This document shows positions 15,699 through 24,813 of a DNA stretch of 64,000 bases, piece after piece. The notes below the pieces were generated by a model. It was given only the letters and a program-made list of their open reading frames with translations. It was not told the DNA's origin and made no database searches. The DNA is from Isosphaera sp. (GTDB lineage: Bacteria; Planctomycetota; Planctomycetia; Gemmatales; Gemmataceae). Made by a program: the position numbers and the translations under genes. Numbering within the stretch: the first letter of the stretch is position 1; each line of letters begins with the position of its first letter. The stretch covers positions 38,424 to 102,423 of the forward strand of contig PNKH01000009.1 of the NCBI GenBank assembly GCA_013822345.1, in the 5' to 3' direction.

Positions 15699-16487
15699 GT
15701 GAGTGAGACGCAGTTACCCGACCGGCTCGACGTGGTGGCCGTCGCCCCGCACCCGGACGACCTCGAGATCCTGTGCGGCGGCACCCTCGCGAAGCTCGTC
15801 AAGCAGGGGTACAAGGTCGGCATCCTCGACCTCACCAGCGGCGAGCCGACCCCCCGCGGGTCTCTCGAAACCCGCAAGCAGGAGGCGGAAGAAGCCCGCC
15901 GCATCCTCGGCGTGCCGGTCCGCATCAACGTCGAGCTGCCGAACCGCGTGCTGATGGACGGGCCGGAGAACCGGTACAAGCTCGCGACCGTGTTCCGCAC
16001 CTACCGCCCCGGGATCGTCATCGCCGCCGCCGGCCGCACCCCGGCCGCGTCCCCGGACCACCACCAGGGGCACCTGATCGCCGAGGCGGCGAGGTTCTAC
16101 TCGCAGCTGACGAAGTGGGACGACCGGTTCGCCGGCACCGCCCCGTACCGGGTCCCGCACCTGGTCTACGCCCCGTACCCGTTCGACGCCGAGCACCGGA
16201 CGTGGCACAGCACGTTCGTCGTCGACATCTCGGAGACGATCGAGCAGAAGATGGAGGCGATCCGGGCGTACCGGTCGCAGTTCGACGACGAGCGGTTCGC
16301 CCGGGTGAGGCACATGGTCGGGTCGGCGAACGGGTACCACGGGGCGCGGTGCGGGTTCCGGTACGGCGAGCTGTTCGCGCTGCCGCACCCGGTCGGGGCG
16401 CCGGACCTGGTGGCGCTGGTGCACGGGAGCAAGCCGACCGCCCCGCCGGACGTGCCGGTCGGCCAGGGCCACCTGCCGATGGGGTGA
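15699..16487 (+). CDS. LmbE/PIG-L family N-acetyl sugar deacetylase (BshB-like)
   Basis: A protein of 262 residues beginning with GTG behind GGAGG. The zinc motif APHPDDLEILCGG is at about 14-26 and the third zinc ligand lies in SPDHHQGH near 120, as in PIG-L/BshB/MshB enzymes that remove acetyl groups from N-acetylglucosamine conjugates. In many bacteria the closest homologues make bacillithiol (GlcNAc-malate deacetylation), but no other bacillithiol gene is in view, so the substrate is open. No signal peptide is seen, so it is cytoplasmic. The following palindrome at 16500-16593 separates it from the convergent SNF2 gene. Confidence 0.9.
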   Translation: MSETQLPDRLDVVAVAPHPDDLEILCGGTLAKLVKQGYKVGILDLTSGEPTPRGSLETRKQEAEEARRILGVPVRINVELPNRVLMDGPENRYKLATVFRTYRPGIVIAAAGRTPAASPDHHQGHLIAEAARFYSQLTKWDDRFAGTAPYRVPHLVYAPYPFDAEHRTWHSTFVVDISETIEQKMEAIRAYRSQFDDERFARVRHMVGSANGYHGARCGFRYGELFALPHPVGAPDLVALVHGSKPTAPPDVPVGQGHLPMG

Positions 16488-16499
16488 GCGGGGGCGGTA

Positions 16500-16593
16500 G
16501 TAGGGTGGGCCGAGCCGGCGCCTCGCCGGCGAGTCCCACCGGGGCAGAGGGGGGGTGGGACTCGGCCGCAAAGCCGGCCTTGGCCCACCCTAC
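16500..16593. repeat. Inverted repeat between convergent genes, 12-bp outer arms
   Basis: GTAGGGTGGGCC at 16500-16511 is exactly complementary to 16582-16593. Inner segments (gagtcccacc / ggtgggactc) also pair. The right arm includes the SNF2 stop codon (16590-16592). There is no T-tract. It may work as a bidirectional terminator or be a REP-like repeat. Confidence 0.75.
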
Positions 16594-18353
16594 CCGGCTC
16601 GCCGCGGCCGGGCCTTGATGTCGAACAGCCCGAAGATCTCGTCCTCGCTCAGCAGCGCCTCCGGCTTGTCGGCCGCCGCCAAGAGGTCGTTGAACACCTT
16701 CCGCTTCGCCTCCAAGACATCCGCCACCCGCTTCTCGATCGTCTCCGCCGCCAGGAACCGGGTCACCGTCACCGGGCTCTTCTGCCCGATCCGGTGCGCC
16801 CGGTTGATCGCCTGGTCCTCCACCGCCGGGTTCCACCACCGGTCGAACAGGAACACGTAGTTCGCGAACTGCAGGTTCAGCCCGACGCTCCCGGTCCCGT
16901 AGCTCATCAACAGGACGTGACAGTCCGGGTCGTCACGGAACCGGTCCAGGGTCGGGGTGCGGTCCGCCTGCGGCACCTTCCCGTGGTACTCGAGCGGGCC
17001 GAACGCCGCCAACTCCCGGGCGAGCCGGCGGAGCGGCTCCACCCACTGCGAGAACACCAGCGCCTTCCGCCCGCTCGCCGCCACCTCCTCCAGGTCGGTC
17101 CGCAGCCGCTCCAGCTTCGCGCTCTCCCCGGTCAGCGGGTCGAAGTTGCAGATCTGCTTCAGCCGCATCACCAGCTGGAACACGTGCTGCACCGTGACCG
17201 TGTCCCCGAGGTCGTTCAGTTGCACCACCCCGTCCGTCTCCGCCCGGGCGTACGCCAGGCGCTGGGCCGGGGTCAGCTCCACCTCCAGGTCGTGCACCAG
17301 CCGCGGCGGCATGTCCGACTGGACCACGTCCTTCGTCCGCCGGAGGATGCAGTCCGACGTGTACCGCGACAGGCTCTTCGGCGGGGTGTCGGGCGGGACG
17401 CGGCCGGCGTCCAGGAAGGCGAACAGGTTCACCAGGTCGTCGGCGTGGTTCTCGACCGGGGTGCCGGTCAGCGCCCAGCTCCGGGCCCGCCGGACCGACC
17501 GCACCGTCTGCGCCGCCTTCGAGTCCCGGTTCTTGACCCGCTGCGCCTCGTCCAGCACCACCACGTCGAACCCGACCCGCGGGTCGTCGACGAGGTCGGC
17601 GTCCCGGGTCAGCGTCTCGTAGTTCACGAGTTGGAGCGGGCAGTTCGACGCCAGCCACGCCGTCCGCCGGCGGTCCGGGTCGCCGTCGATCGTCTCGAAC
17701 GGCACCTCCGGCGCCCACATCCGCAGCTCGCGCGCCCAGTTGTGGACGAGCGGCTTCGGGCACACCACCAGCCCGCGGCGGACCTCGCCCTGGTGGAACA
17801 GCAGCCGCAGGGCGAGGATCGCCTGGCACGTCTTGCCGAGGCCCATCTCGTCGGCGAGGAGGGCGGCGTGCCGCGGCATCAGGAACGCGATCCCCTCCAG
17901 CTGGTACGGGAACGGCGGGAACGGCACCTCCAACTGCCGCCCGCCGAACAGCCCGTCGAGCGGCGGCTGCAGCAGGCAGAACAGCCGGTCCTTGACGAGC
18001 ACCGTGTCGGCCGCCGGCCGCGGGCGGACGCGCCGCTTCGGCGGAGCGTCTCCGTCGGGGAGCGGCGGCAGTTCGACCGTGGGCGGTGAAGGCGGGGCGG
18101 CGGGCGGGCGCGGCGTGGGGGCGAATTCGACCGGCGGGGCGGGGAACTTCCACCCCTCCGTGGCGACATTCAGTTCGAGGCGGCCGAGCGACCGGACCCA
18201 CGGGGCGTCGGTCAGGAGCCGGGCCTCGCGCACCCCCGCCGCGAGCGGCCGGTCGAACGCCGGGACGGCCCCGACGGCCGCGGTCAGCCGGAGGTCGGTT
18301 TCCGAACTGCCCACGGCCCACGGCCCACTGCCCACTGACTCGTCAGGCGACAC
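16590..18353 (-). CDS. SNF2-family DEAD/DEAH helicase
   Basis: An ATPase of 587 residues. The N-terminal 125 residues are Pro-rich and unknown. Helicase domain 1 has Walker A DEMGLGKT (168-175), DEAQ (268-271) and the motif III-like ALTGTPVEN. Domain 2 has VFSQW, LLMSYGTGSVGLNLQFAN and the motif VI QAINRAHRIGQ. This matches bacterial SNF2/HepA proteins that translocate on duplex DNA. No SWIM zinc finger or nuclease is fused. The first 17 residues derive from a GTG-rich repeated segment (GPWAVGS), so the true start may be downstream. It overlaps the small gene upstream by 11 bases. Without restriction or methylase genes nearby, a general repair or chromatin role is more likely than defence. 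Confidence 0.93.
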   Translation of the reverse strand: MSPDESVGSGPWAVGSSETDLRLTAAVGAVPAFDRPLAAGVREARLLTDAPWVRSLGRLELNVATEGWKFPAPPVEFAPTPRPPAAPPSPPTVELPPLPDGDAPPKRRVRPRPAADTVLVKDRLFCLLQPPLDGLFGGRQLEVPFPPFPYQLEGIAFLMPRHAALLADEMGLGKTCQAILALRLLFHQGEVRRGLVVCPKPLVHNWARELRMWAPEVPFETIDGDPDRRRTAWLASNCPLQLVNYETLTRDADLVDDPRVGFDVVVLDEAQRVKNRDSKAAQTVRSVRRARSWALTGTPVENHADDLVNLFAFLDAGRVPPDTPPKSLSRYTSDCILRRTKDVVQSDMPPRLVHDLEVELTPAQRLAYARAETDGVVQLNDLGDTVTVQHVFQLVMRLKQICNFDPLTGESAKLERLRTDLEEVAASGRKALVFSQWVEPLRRLARELAAFGPLEYHGKVPQADRTPTLDRFRDDPDCHVLLMSYGTGSVGLNLQFANYVFLFDRWWNPAVEDQAINRAHRIGQKSPVTVTRFLAAETIEKRVADVLEAKRKVFNDLLAAADKPEALLSEDEIFGLFDIKARPRRAG

Positions 18354-18873
18354 GGTTCACCGCCCCCGACTTGCGGGCCTCGGCCACCGCCTCCCGGATC
18401 CGGGCGAACGGCTCCGCCAGGTCGACCGCCGGGTCGATCCGTTCGAGCAGCGCCGCGACCGCCGCCGGGTCGGCCGGGTGCCGGCCGGAGACGAGCAGCC
18501 CGAGCGGGGCGCGCGGGTGCGGCACCACCACCCCGTCGGCCGGCAGCGGCACGCCGGCGGTGCGGACCGCGACCACCGGCACCTCGACCCGCGCCCGTAG
18601 CGGCAGGGCGTCGGCGGTGTCGGTGACGATCAGGTCGGGCTTCGCGGCCGTCTTCTCGACCAGCGTCTTCCCGATCACGTCGGCCAGCAGGTACTCGGTC
18701 AGGGTCGGGCCGTACAGGGCGGTCTGGACGCGGTTCGGCTGGACCGCGGTGGTCAGCCGGAACTCGAGCGGGCGGCCCCAGCCGTTGGTCACCAGGTAGC
18801 CCCCGACCCACCCGGACGGTTCCGGGAGGAAGGCCAGGAACCCGAGGGACAGCGGGGCGGTCGGCAGGCTCAC
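18343..18873 (-). CDS. Conserved-type protein of unknown function, coupled to the SNF2 helicase
   Basis: A protein of 176 residues beginning with GTG. It has alternating hydrophobic strands (LGFLAFLPEPSGWVGGYLVTNGWGRPLEFRL) and a C-terminal helical part. No signal peptide, no membrane span, no motif I can name. Its stop codon is inside the first codons of the helicase (11-base overlap), so the two are translated together. A role with the helicase is inferred only from this coupling. Confidence 0.75.
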   Translation of the reverse strand: MSLPTAPLSLGFLAFLPEPSGWVGGYLVTNGWGRPLEFRLTTAVQPNRVQTALYGPTLTEYLLADVIGKTLVEKTAAKPDLIVTDTADALPLRARVEVPVVAVRTAGVPLPADGVVVPHPRAPLGLLVSGRHPADPAAVAALLERIDPAVDLAEPFARIREAVAEARKSGAVNRVA

Positions 18874-19171
18874 GGGGCGGCGTCTCCGGGGGGCGGAAAC
18901 ACCCCGCGCCGGCCGTCCGCCGCGGGCACCCCAAACGATCGGTCGGCGGCGGTGGGGGCTTCAGTAGCAACTCCGCCGGGGGCGGGGCGGGACCGCCCGG
19001 GCGGCTCGGCAGTCGGCGCCGCTTGCCCACCTTCTCGGACCGTTCCAAACTGCCACGCGCGGCAACTGGTCTTTCGATTTCCCACTATCCGGATAAAACT
19101 GCTTGTGGGGCCGGTGATGTCGGCCCTGTTCCACCCGCCGGCGCGGCCGGCCTTCCCGTTTGGACGGTGTG

Positions 19172-20905
19172 ATGTCTTCCGACCCGTCGGGCGAGAGCAA
19201 GCTGTCCCCGGTCGAGGGGCACAAGGCCGAGAGCCGGTATCTCCGCGGCACGCTGGCCGAGGAACTCGCGGACCCGACCGTCGACCACCTCGGCGACGCG
19301 AACAAGAGCCTGATCAAGTTCCACGGCAGCTACCAGCAGGAGGACCGCGACGCCCGCAAGACCCGCGGCAAGGCGGGGGTCGGCAAGGCGTACATGTTCA
19401 TGATCCGGCTCAAGCTCCCGGGCGGGAAGCTGACCGCGGACCAGTGGCTCGCGCTGGACGACCTGGCCGGCAAGTACGCGAACGGCACCCTTCGGGTCAC
19501 CACGCGGCAGAGCATCCAGTTCCACGGCGTCTTGAAGGCGAACCTCAAGGCCACGATGGCCGGGATCAACGACGCCCTGGTGACGACCCTCGGCGGGTGC
19601 GGGGACGTGAACCGGAACGTCTTGGCGTGCCCGGCCCCGACCGGCGACCCGGCCCGGGTGCAGATGCAGCAGTTGGCCGACGCGGTCGCCGCCCACCTCG
19701 CCCCGCGGGCGGGCGCCCGTTCGTACCACGAGGTCTGGCTGAACGGCGAGAAGGTCGACCACCCGACCCCGGCGGCCGAGGTGCCGAACCCGGAGCGGGA
19801 CGAGCCGATCTACGGGGCGACGTACCTGCCGCGGAAGTTCAAGGTCGGGTTCGCGCTGCCGGACGACAACTGCACCGACCTGCTCGCCCAGTGCCTCGGG
19901 TTCCTGGTGATCCGCGAGGGCGGCAAGCCGGTGGGGTACAACCTGTACGCCGGCGGCGGCCAGGGCCAGACGAACAGCAAGCCGGACACGTACCCGCTGC
20001 TCGCCCAGCCGGTCGGGTTCGTGGAACCCGACGAGGTGGTGGCGGCGTCGGAGGGGATCGTCAAGCTGTTCCGCGACCACGGCAACCGGGTCGACCGGAA
20101 GCGGGCCAGGTTGAAGTACGTGATGAAGGACTGGGGGCTGGAGAAGTTCCGGGAGGTGTTCTACCGCGACTACTTCCGCCACCCGGCGCGGCCGCCGAAG
20201 GACGCCCCGATCACCGGCCTCGACCTGCACCACGGGTGGCAGCCGATGGGCGGCGGGAAGTGGTTCCTCGGGCTGAGCGTCGAGAACGGGCGGGTGAAGG
20301 ACGACGGGAGTTTGCGGTTGCGGGCCGGGCTGCGGGCGATCGTGGCGCGGTTCAAGCCGGACGTGCGGCTCACCGCCCAGCAGGACGTCATGCTGTGCGG
20401 CATTTCGACCGACGACCGGGCGGCCGTCGATTCGATGTTGAGCGAGTACGGCATCCCGCGGCCGGAGTCGCTGTCGATGGTGGAGCGGTGGGCGATGTCG
20501 TGCCCGGCGATCCCGACGTGCCCGCTGGCGATCACCGAGAGCGAGCGGGCGCTGCCGGGGGTGGTGGACCAGTTGGAGAAGGTGTTGGCGGAGTTGGGGC
20601 TGGGCGGGGAGCCGATCAGCGTGCGGATGACCGGCTGCCCGAACGGGTGCGCCCGGCCATACCAGAGCGAGGTCGGGATCGTCGGCCGGGGTGGGACGAA
20701 GTACACGCTGTACGTCGGCGGGGACAGCTACGGCCGGCGGCTGAACGCGGAGGTGCAGGACGGGGTGCCGGTCGAGCAGCTCGTGCCGAAGCTGGCGAAG
20801 GTGTTCGCGGCGTTCAAGGCCGAGCGGGTGAACGGCGAGCTGTTCGGCGACTACTGCGCGCGGGTGGGGTTGGACCGGGTAAAGCACCTCGTCGGCGCCG
20901 GTTAG
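19172..20905 (+). CDS. cysI: Sulfite reductase hemoprotein (CysI type)
   Basis: A siroheme/4Fe-4S enzyme of 577 residues that reduces sulfite to sulfide. It aligns along its length with CysI: RYLRGTLAEEL at the N terminus, LIKFHGSYQQEDRD, RVTTRQSIQFHG, DVNRNVLACPAP and TYLPRKFK. The four cysteines that hold the coupled cluster are in SCPAIPTCPLA and GCPNGCARP. A flavoprotein partner (CysJ) is not adjacent; in many bacteria CysI-like enzymes use ferredoxin. The ATG at 19172 is preferred over the in-frame TTG four codons upstream. The TAG stop lies inside a 44-bp palindrome. Assimilatory sulfur metabolism is the likely pathway. Confidence 0.95.
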   Translation: MSSDPSGESKLSPVEGHKAESRYLRGTLAEELADPTVDHLGDANKSLIKFHGSYQQEDRDARKTRGKAGVGKAYMFMIRLKLPGGKLTADQWLALDDLAGKYANGTLRVTTRQSIQFHGVLKANLKATMAGINDALVTTLGGCGDVNRNVLACPAPTGDPARVQMQQLADAVAAHLAPRAGARSYHEVWLNGEKVDHPTPAAEVPNPERDEPIYGATYLPRKFKVGFALPDDNCTDLLAQCLGFLVIREGGKPVGYNLYAGGGQGQTNSKPDTYPLLAQPVGFVEPDEVVAASEGIVKLFRDHGNRVDRKRARLKYVMKDWGLEKFREVFYRDYFRHPARPPKDAPITGLDLHHGWQPMGGGKWFLGLSVENGRVKDDGSLRLRAGLRAIVARFKPDVRLTAQQDVMLCGISTDDRAAVDSMLSEYGIPRPESLSMVERWAMSCPAIPTCPLAITESERALPGVVDQLEKVLAELGLGGEPISVRMTGCPNGCARPYQSEVGIVGRGGTKYTLYVGGDSYGRRLNAEVQDGVPVEQLVPKLAKVFAAFKAERVNGELFGDYCARVGLDRVKHLVGAG

Positions 20906-20943
20906 CGACGCGTCGCAGACGCGTCTGCGACGCGTCGCTAACC
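20900..20943. repeat. Perfect 44-bp palindrome covering the cysI stop codon
   Basis: Bases 20900-20921 are the exact inverse complement of 20922-20943, with no spacer. Inside it the word GACGCGTC is repeated. The cysI stop (20903-20905) is within the left arm and the next gene starts 14 bases after the right arm. Such a spacerless palindrome would form a cruciform or a strong RNA hairpin. Confidence 0.95.
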
Positions 20944-20956
20944 AGGGGATTCGGAC

Positions 20957-21730
20957 GTGCCCGACGCCATCGACCTCGCCCGCCAGCTCCGCGTCCACCT
21001 CGACTCGCTCCGCGCCGCCGGGGTGCTGTTCGTCCCGCGCGGCGAGCCGCTCGTGATCGCGAGCACTCAGGGGGCTCACGCCCCCCGCTCGGAACCCGAA
21101 CCGCCGCCCGACCCGCTCGCGGCCCGCCGCCACGAACTCGCCGTCCTCGCGGCCGAGGTCGAGGCGTGCGACCGATGCCCCGAACTCTTCTCCACCCGCA
21201 CCCGGACCGTGTTCGGCGTCGGCCCGATCGACCCGGACGTGGCGTTCCTCGGCGAGGCGCCCGGCGGGGACGAGGACCGGGCCGGCGAGCCGTTCGTCGG
21301 CAAGGCCGGCCAACTCCTCACCCGCATCATCAACGCCTGCGGGTTCACGCGCGACGAGGTGTACATCTTCAACATGGCGAAGTGCCGCCCGCCCGGGGCC
21401 GCCGGGTCCGGGTCCGCCAACCGCCAGCCGACCCCGGAGGAGTGCGCCAACTGCCGGCCGTTCTTCGAACGCCAGCTCGACCTGGTCCGGCCGAAGTTCC
21501 TCGTCGCCCTCGGCAACATCCCGGCGAAGGCACTTCTGAACACCACCACCGGGATCACCCGCCTCCGCGGCAAGATGTACGAGTATCGCGGCGTCCCGCT
21601 GCTCTGCACCTTCCACCCGTCGTACCTGCTGCGCGACGAGACCGGGGAGCGGAAGCGCGACGTGTGGGAGGACATGAAGCTGTTGCTGCGGACGATGGGC
21701 CGGGAGGTGCCGCCGGTGAAGAAGGGGTGA
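20957..21730 (+). CDS. Family 4/5-type 4Fe-4S uracil-DNA glycosylase
   Basis: A protein of 257 residues. The first 55 are a variable Pro-rich extension; the UDG fold starts near residue 60. Cluster cysteines are Cys71 and Cys74 (CDRC), Cys143 (AKCRPP) and one from CANC (163-166). Catalytic motif 1 is [17 protein letters not shown] (99-115) and motif 2 is HPSYLLR near the C terminus. It removes uracil from DNA to start base excision repair, important in GC-rich genomes that suffer cytosine deamination. Start GTG 20957. It may be co-transcribed with cysI unless the palindrome terminates. Confidence 0.93.
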   Translation: MPDAIDLARQLRVHLDSLRAAGVLFVPRGEPLVIASTQGAHAPRSEPEPPPDPLAARRHELAVLAAEVEACDRCPELFSTRTRTVFGVGPIDPDVAFLGEAPGGDEDRAGEPFVGKAGQLLTRIINACGFTRDEVYIFNMAKCRPPGAAGSGSANRQPTPEECANCRPFFERQLDLVRPKFLVALGNIPAKALLNTTTGITRLRGKMYEYRGVPLLCTFHPSYLLRDETGERKRDVWEDMKLLLRTMGREVPPVKKG

Positions 21731-21782
21731 CGGCTGCTCTGTACACCGGACCACGGTTTCGACGGCGCCTGCGAGGTGGTGT

Positions 21783-21842
21783 GGGAGGGCGAGGCTCCCG
21801 CCGAGCCGTGGGGCTCCGGCTCGGCGGGAGCCTCGCCCTCCC
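21783..21842. repeat. Long inverted repeat, perfect 26-bp arms
   Basis: Arms 21783-21808 and 21817-21842 are exactly complementary around an 8-base loop. It lies between the convergent uracil-DNA glycosylase and kinase genes. Confidence 0.92.
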
Positions 21843-21878
21843 GCAACGGAACCGTCCCCGAAGACGAGTCGCGCCGGG

Positions 21879-23075
21879 TCACGCCAGCCGGAGCAGGGCG
21901 GCGAGGTCGTCGGCGGCCAGCGGGGTCGGGAACGCGCAGCCGTGGACCCAGTGGCCGCCGCCCGCCGCCTCGACCCGCGCCACCCGGACCGGCACCCGCC
22001 GGGCCTCCGCCGTCTCGGCCGCGAACTCGACCGTCAGCTCCGTCCCCGCCTCGAACCGCCTGGCCAGCAGCACCCCGATCCCGCCGGCCGACACGTTCCG
22101 CACCACCAGCGGCCAGAACTCCTCGGCCTCTCCCCCGCCGGCCGCGACGGCGGTGTCGACGCTCACCCGGGTGCCGACCACCAGCGGGTGCCGGACCCCC
22201 GCCCGGCGGTCGTCGGCGGCCGGCGGGGCGGGGCCGGCGTCGGCCCGGCGCGGGGCGATCAGGAGCCGGAAGAAGTCCAGGCACGACGCCGGCCGGGCGG
22301 CCACGTCCGGGTGGAGGGCGGCCCGGATCGCGGCGTCCACCCGCGGGCTCACGTCCGGGGCCGCCGCCCGGGCCGACGGCAGCTCCCGCGCCTTCTCCTT
22401 CAGGGCGAGGACGGCGAGCGGCGTCTTCCCGGGGAACGGGGTCAGCCCGGTGACGGCGGCGTACAGGGTGGCCCCGAGCGAGTACACGTCGCACGCCGCC
22501 CCGGCCGACTTGGCGTCGGCGAACTGCTCGGGGGCCATGTAGTTCGGGGTGCCCAGCCCGCTCGCGTGGCGGGTCAGGTCGAGGTCGTTGTTGTAGTCCT
22601 TGGCCAGCCCGAAGTCGGTCAGCTTCGCCCGCCCGTCCGGCCGGACCAGGATGTTGTCCGGCTTCACGTCCCGGTGCACCACCTGCCGGGAGTGGGCGTA
22701 GTGCAGCGCCTGCGCCACCTGGGTGACGACCCGGACCGCCTCCTCCTCCGGCAGCCGGCCGGCCCGCTCGACCAGCGTGGTCAGGTCGACGCCGTCGATC
22801 AGCTCGTAGACCAGGAAGCTGGTCCGCCCGTCCGTCTCCATCTCGATCGCGCGGACGATGTTCGGGTGCTCGAGCTGGGTCGCCGCCCGGAACTCCTGGG
22901 CCAGCCGCCGGTGCTGGGTCTCGTTCTCGGCGAACGACTGCTTCAGCACCTTGACCGCGACCGGGCGGCCGGTCTCCCGGCAGCGGGCCCGGTACACGGT
23001 GCCGGCCCCGCCGTCCCCGATCGGGTCGCCGAGCACGTACCGCTTCATGGCCGGGAGTTTGCGGACCTGGGCCAC
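21879..23075 (-). CDS. Ser/Thr protein kinase fused to a PilZ domain
   Basis: A protein of 398 residues. The Hanks-type kinase domain (about 13-275) has the Gly-rich loop GDGGAGTV, Lys42 in [15 protein letters not shown] (134-141), DFGLAK (154-159) and the APE of YMAPEQF, so it should be active. No transmembrane segment follows, unlike PASTA kinases. Residues about 290-398 form a PilZ domain with [11 protein letters not shown] and HWVHGCAF; the usual N-terminal RxxxR c-di-GMP motif is not clear (RHPLVVGTR is the nearest). The fusion would link phosphorylation to c-di-GMP or to a PilZ protein contact. Start GTG 23075, with an ATG nine codons later as alternative. Confidence 0.9.
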   Translation of the reverse strand: MAQVRKLPAMKRYVLGDPIGDGGAGTVYRARCRETGRPVAVKVLKQSFAENETQHRRLAQEFRAATQLEHPNIVRAIEMETDGRTSFLVYELIDGVDLTTLVERAGRLPEEEAVRVVTQVAQALHYAHSRQVVHRDVKPDNILVRPDGRAKLTDFGLAKDYNNDLDLTRHASGLGTPNYMAPEQFADAKSAGAACDVYSLGATLYAAVTGLTPFPGKTPLAVLALKEKARELPSARAAAPDVSPRVDAAIRAALHPDVAARPASCLDFFRLLIAPRRADAGPAPPAADDRRAGVRHPLVVGTRVSVDTAVAAGGGEAEEFWPLVVRNVSAGGIGVLLARRFEAGTELTVEFAAETAEARRVPVRVARVEAAGGGHWVHGCAFPTPLAADDLAALLRLA

Positions 23076-23229
23076 GGGACCTCCCCCGCCCCCGGCCCGT
23101 CGCGGTGGGTCTCGGTTCCGACGCGATCGGTCGGCCCCGGGCGAAGCGAATCCGTGGGGGTGCGCCGAAGTATGGTGCGCCGGCGCCGGGTGTCAACGCA
23201 ATGTTCTGCCGGCGGTCGAACCCGCCCGG

Positions 23230-24285
23230 TCACTCCCCGGCCGGGTCGCGCCGCGGGGCGCCGCCGGCCCGCCAGTCGAGCGGCGCCGGCCGCAGGCCGA
23301 GCCGGGCGTGGTCGACCTTCCCCATCAGCTCGTTGTACACGTGGCCGACGTTGTCCTTGTTCATCTTCGTCTCCGCCACCCCCGCCCCGGTCCACTCCTT
23401 GTACCACGGGAAGTCCAGCCCGGCGGTGATCTGCTCCAGCGTCTTCCCGTCGTCGATCCCCTTCTTGACCGCCGCCCGCAGCTCCACGAAGTACCGCTTC
23501 TGGGTGGCGAGCAGGTCCTTCCGCGTCACCTTCCCGTGCCCCGGGCAGACCAGGTCGATGTCGAGCTTCTCCATCTGCTCCAGGCACTTGACCCAGCTCG
23601 CCGAGTCGGAGTGGCCCATGAAGTTGAACGCCCCGTTCACGCACGCGTCCCCGGTGCACAGGATCTTGTGCCTCGGCAGGTACGCGACCGCGTCCCCGGC
23701 GGTGTGGCTGTGGCCGAACGCCCGGAACACGACGTGCTGCGTCTCGTCCTTCAGCTCGTACTCGTCGTCGAACGGGACGTCGACCTGCTTCAGCTCGGTG
23801 TCGCGGAGGTCCTTGCGGTCCTTCGACGCGTCCTCCCACTGCTTCGGGCCGTTCGCCTTCAGCAGCCGGGCGGTCGGCTTGCTGGCGACGATGCGGGCGC
23901 CCTCCTTCGCCCACACGCTGTTCCCGTAGGCGTGGTCCCCGTGGTGGTGGGTGTCGAGGACGTACTTGATCGGCTTCTTGGTGGTCTTCTTGATGTCGGC
24001 GACCACGTCCGCCGCCTCCTTCGGGAAGTTCGCGTCGACCACCACCACGTAGTCCTTGAAGACGATCCAGGTGTGGTTGCTCCCGCCGAACGGGATCTTC
24101 GGGTCGGTGGCGGAGATGGACGAGTAGCGGAAGAAGACGCCGGGGGCGATCTCCTTCACGTCGTTGAACGCCATCTCCGGGACCGGGAGCTGCTTCGGCC
24201 CGTCGGCCGGCTTGTCGGCGGACGCGAGGACGGCGAGGGCGAACGCCCCGCCGGCGGCGAGGAGGAGTGCGGCGCGCTTCAGCAT
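23230..24285 (-). CDS. Secreted metallo-beta-lactamase-fold hydrolase
   Basis: A protein of 351 residues with a signal peptide (MLKRAALLLAAGGAFALAVL). The zinc motif THHHGDHAYG is at about 112-121, with further ligands in GHSHTAGDAV and CPGHG. It resembles the subclass B3/quinoprotein relay MBL-fold family common in planctomycetes, so the substrate is not lactam by default. The start at 24285 places the signal peptide at the N terminus; the longer open frame adds 22 residues of leader. Periplasmic. It has no obvious operon partner. Confidence 0.88.
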   Translation of the reverse strand: MLKRAALLLAAGGAFALAVLASADKPADGPKQLPVPEMAFNDVKEIAPGVFFRYSSISATDPKIPFGGSNHTWIVFKDYVVVVDANFPKEAADVVADIKKTTKKPIKYVLDTHHHGDHAYGNSVWAKEGARIVASKPTARLLKANGPKQWEDASKDRKDLRDTELKQVDVPFDDEYELKDETQHVVFRAFGHSHTAGDAVAYLPRHKILCTGDACVNGAFNFMGHSDSASWVKCLEQMEKLDIDLVCPGHGKVTRKDLLATQKRYFVELRAAVKKGIDDGKTLEQITAGLDFPWYKEWTGAGVAETKMNKDNVGHVYNELMGKVDHARLGLRPAPLDWRAGGAPRRDPAGE

Positions 24286-24335
24286 GACGGGTTTTCGCTC
24301 CCGGAGGATGGGAAGAGGGTAACCCGCCGGGCCGG

Positions 24336-24372
24336 AAAAAGCAAAGCCCACGGACCGGGTCCGCGGGCTTTG
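24336..24372 (-). terminator. Rho-independent terminator of the RRM gene
   Basis: On the minus strand a 14-bp stem (24359-24372 with 24342-24355, one G-T wobble) with a 3-base loop is followed by a C and a run of five T (24336-24340). It lies past the RRM gene stop and past the palindrome at 24378-24450. This is a classical intrinsic terminator and shows that the palindromes themselves are something different. Confidence 0.85.
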
Positions 24373-24377
24373 TGATG

Positions 24378-24450
24378 CCCGGCGAGCCGGGAGCGTGAGC
24401 GACCGGAGGTGTTCACGCCCTCCGGTCGCTCACGCTCCCGGCTCGCCGGG
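24378..24450. repeat. Long inverted repeat, perfect 32-bp arms
   Basis: Arms 24378-24409 and 24419-24450 are exactly complementary with a 9-base loop. It sits between the RRM stop codon and that gene's terminator. It shares the word AGCGTGAGCGAC (in variant form) with the repeat at 45360-45429. Confidence 0.95.
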
Positions 24451-24459
24451 GGTTATCGA

Positions 24460-24813
24460 TCAGTACCGGCGGCCGCCGCCACCGCCGTACCCGCCGCCGC
24501 CGCCGCCCCCGCCGTAGCCGCCGCGGCTGCCGCCGCCGTACCCGCCGCCGCCGCCGCCGCGCGGCCGGTCCTCACGGGGCTTGGCCTCGTTCACGGTCAG
24601 GGTGCGGCCCTGGAGCTGGGCCCCGTGCAGGGCCGCGATGGCCTCGTCGGCCCCGTCGTGCATCTCGACGAACGCGAACCCGCGGCTCCGGCCGGTGTCG
24701 CGGTCGCTGACGATCTGCGCCCCCAGCACGGTCCCGTACTGGGAGAACGCCTGCACCAGGTCGTCGCTGGTGGTGTCGAACGAGATGTTCCCGACGTACA
24801 ACTTCTTCGCCAT
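24460..24813 (-). CDS. Cold-shock-type RNA-binding protein, single RRM with Gly-rich tail
   Basis: A protein of 117 residues. An RRM (about 3-80) has RNP2 KLYVGNI and RNP1 RGFAFVEM, and a C-terminal tail of Gly/Tyr/Arg repeats (GGYGGG) resembles plant glycine-rich and cyanobacterial Rbp proteins. It binds single-stranded RNA and probably acts in mRNA stability or cold adaptation. The ATG at 24813 is chosen; a GTG three codons upstream is possible. It has a long upstream leader and its own intrinsic terminator, so it is a monocistronic gene. Confidence 0.93.
   Translation of the reverse strand: MAKKLYVGNISFDTTSDDLVQAFSQYGTVLGAQIVSDRDTGRSRGFAFVEMHDGADEAIAALHGAQLQGRTLTVNEAKPREDRPRGGGGGGYGGGSRGGYGGGGGGGGYGGGGGRRY

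Noticed and set aside
16590..18873. SNF2 helicase plus partner as a DISARM-like or other defence system
   Set aside because: No methylase, phospholipase or DUF1998 gene accompanies it. The neighbours are housekeeping genes.
18870..19085. A 71-codon minus-strand frame upstream of the small SNF2-linked gene
   Set aside because: Low-complexity sequence with no start signal. It covers the probable cysI promoter region.
20900..20943. The 44-bp palindrome as a classical rho-independent terminator
   Set aside because: There is no T-tract after it and no loop. A strong hairpin may still affect transcription, so it is listed as a repeat.
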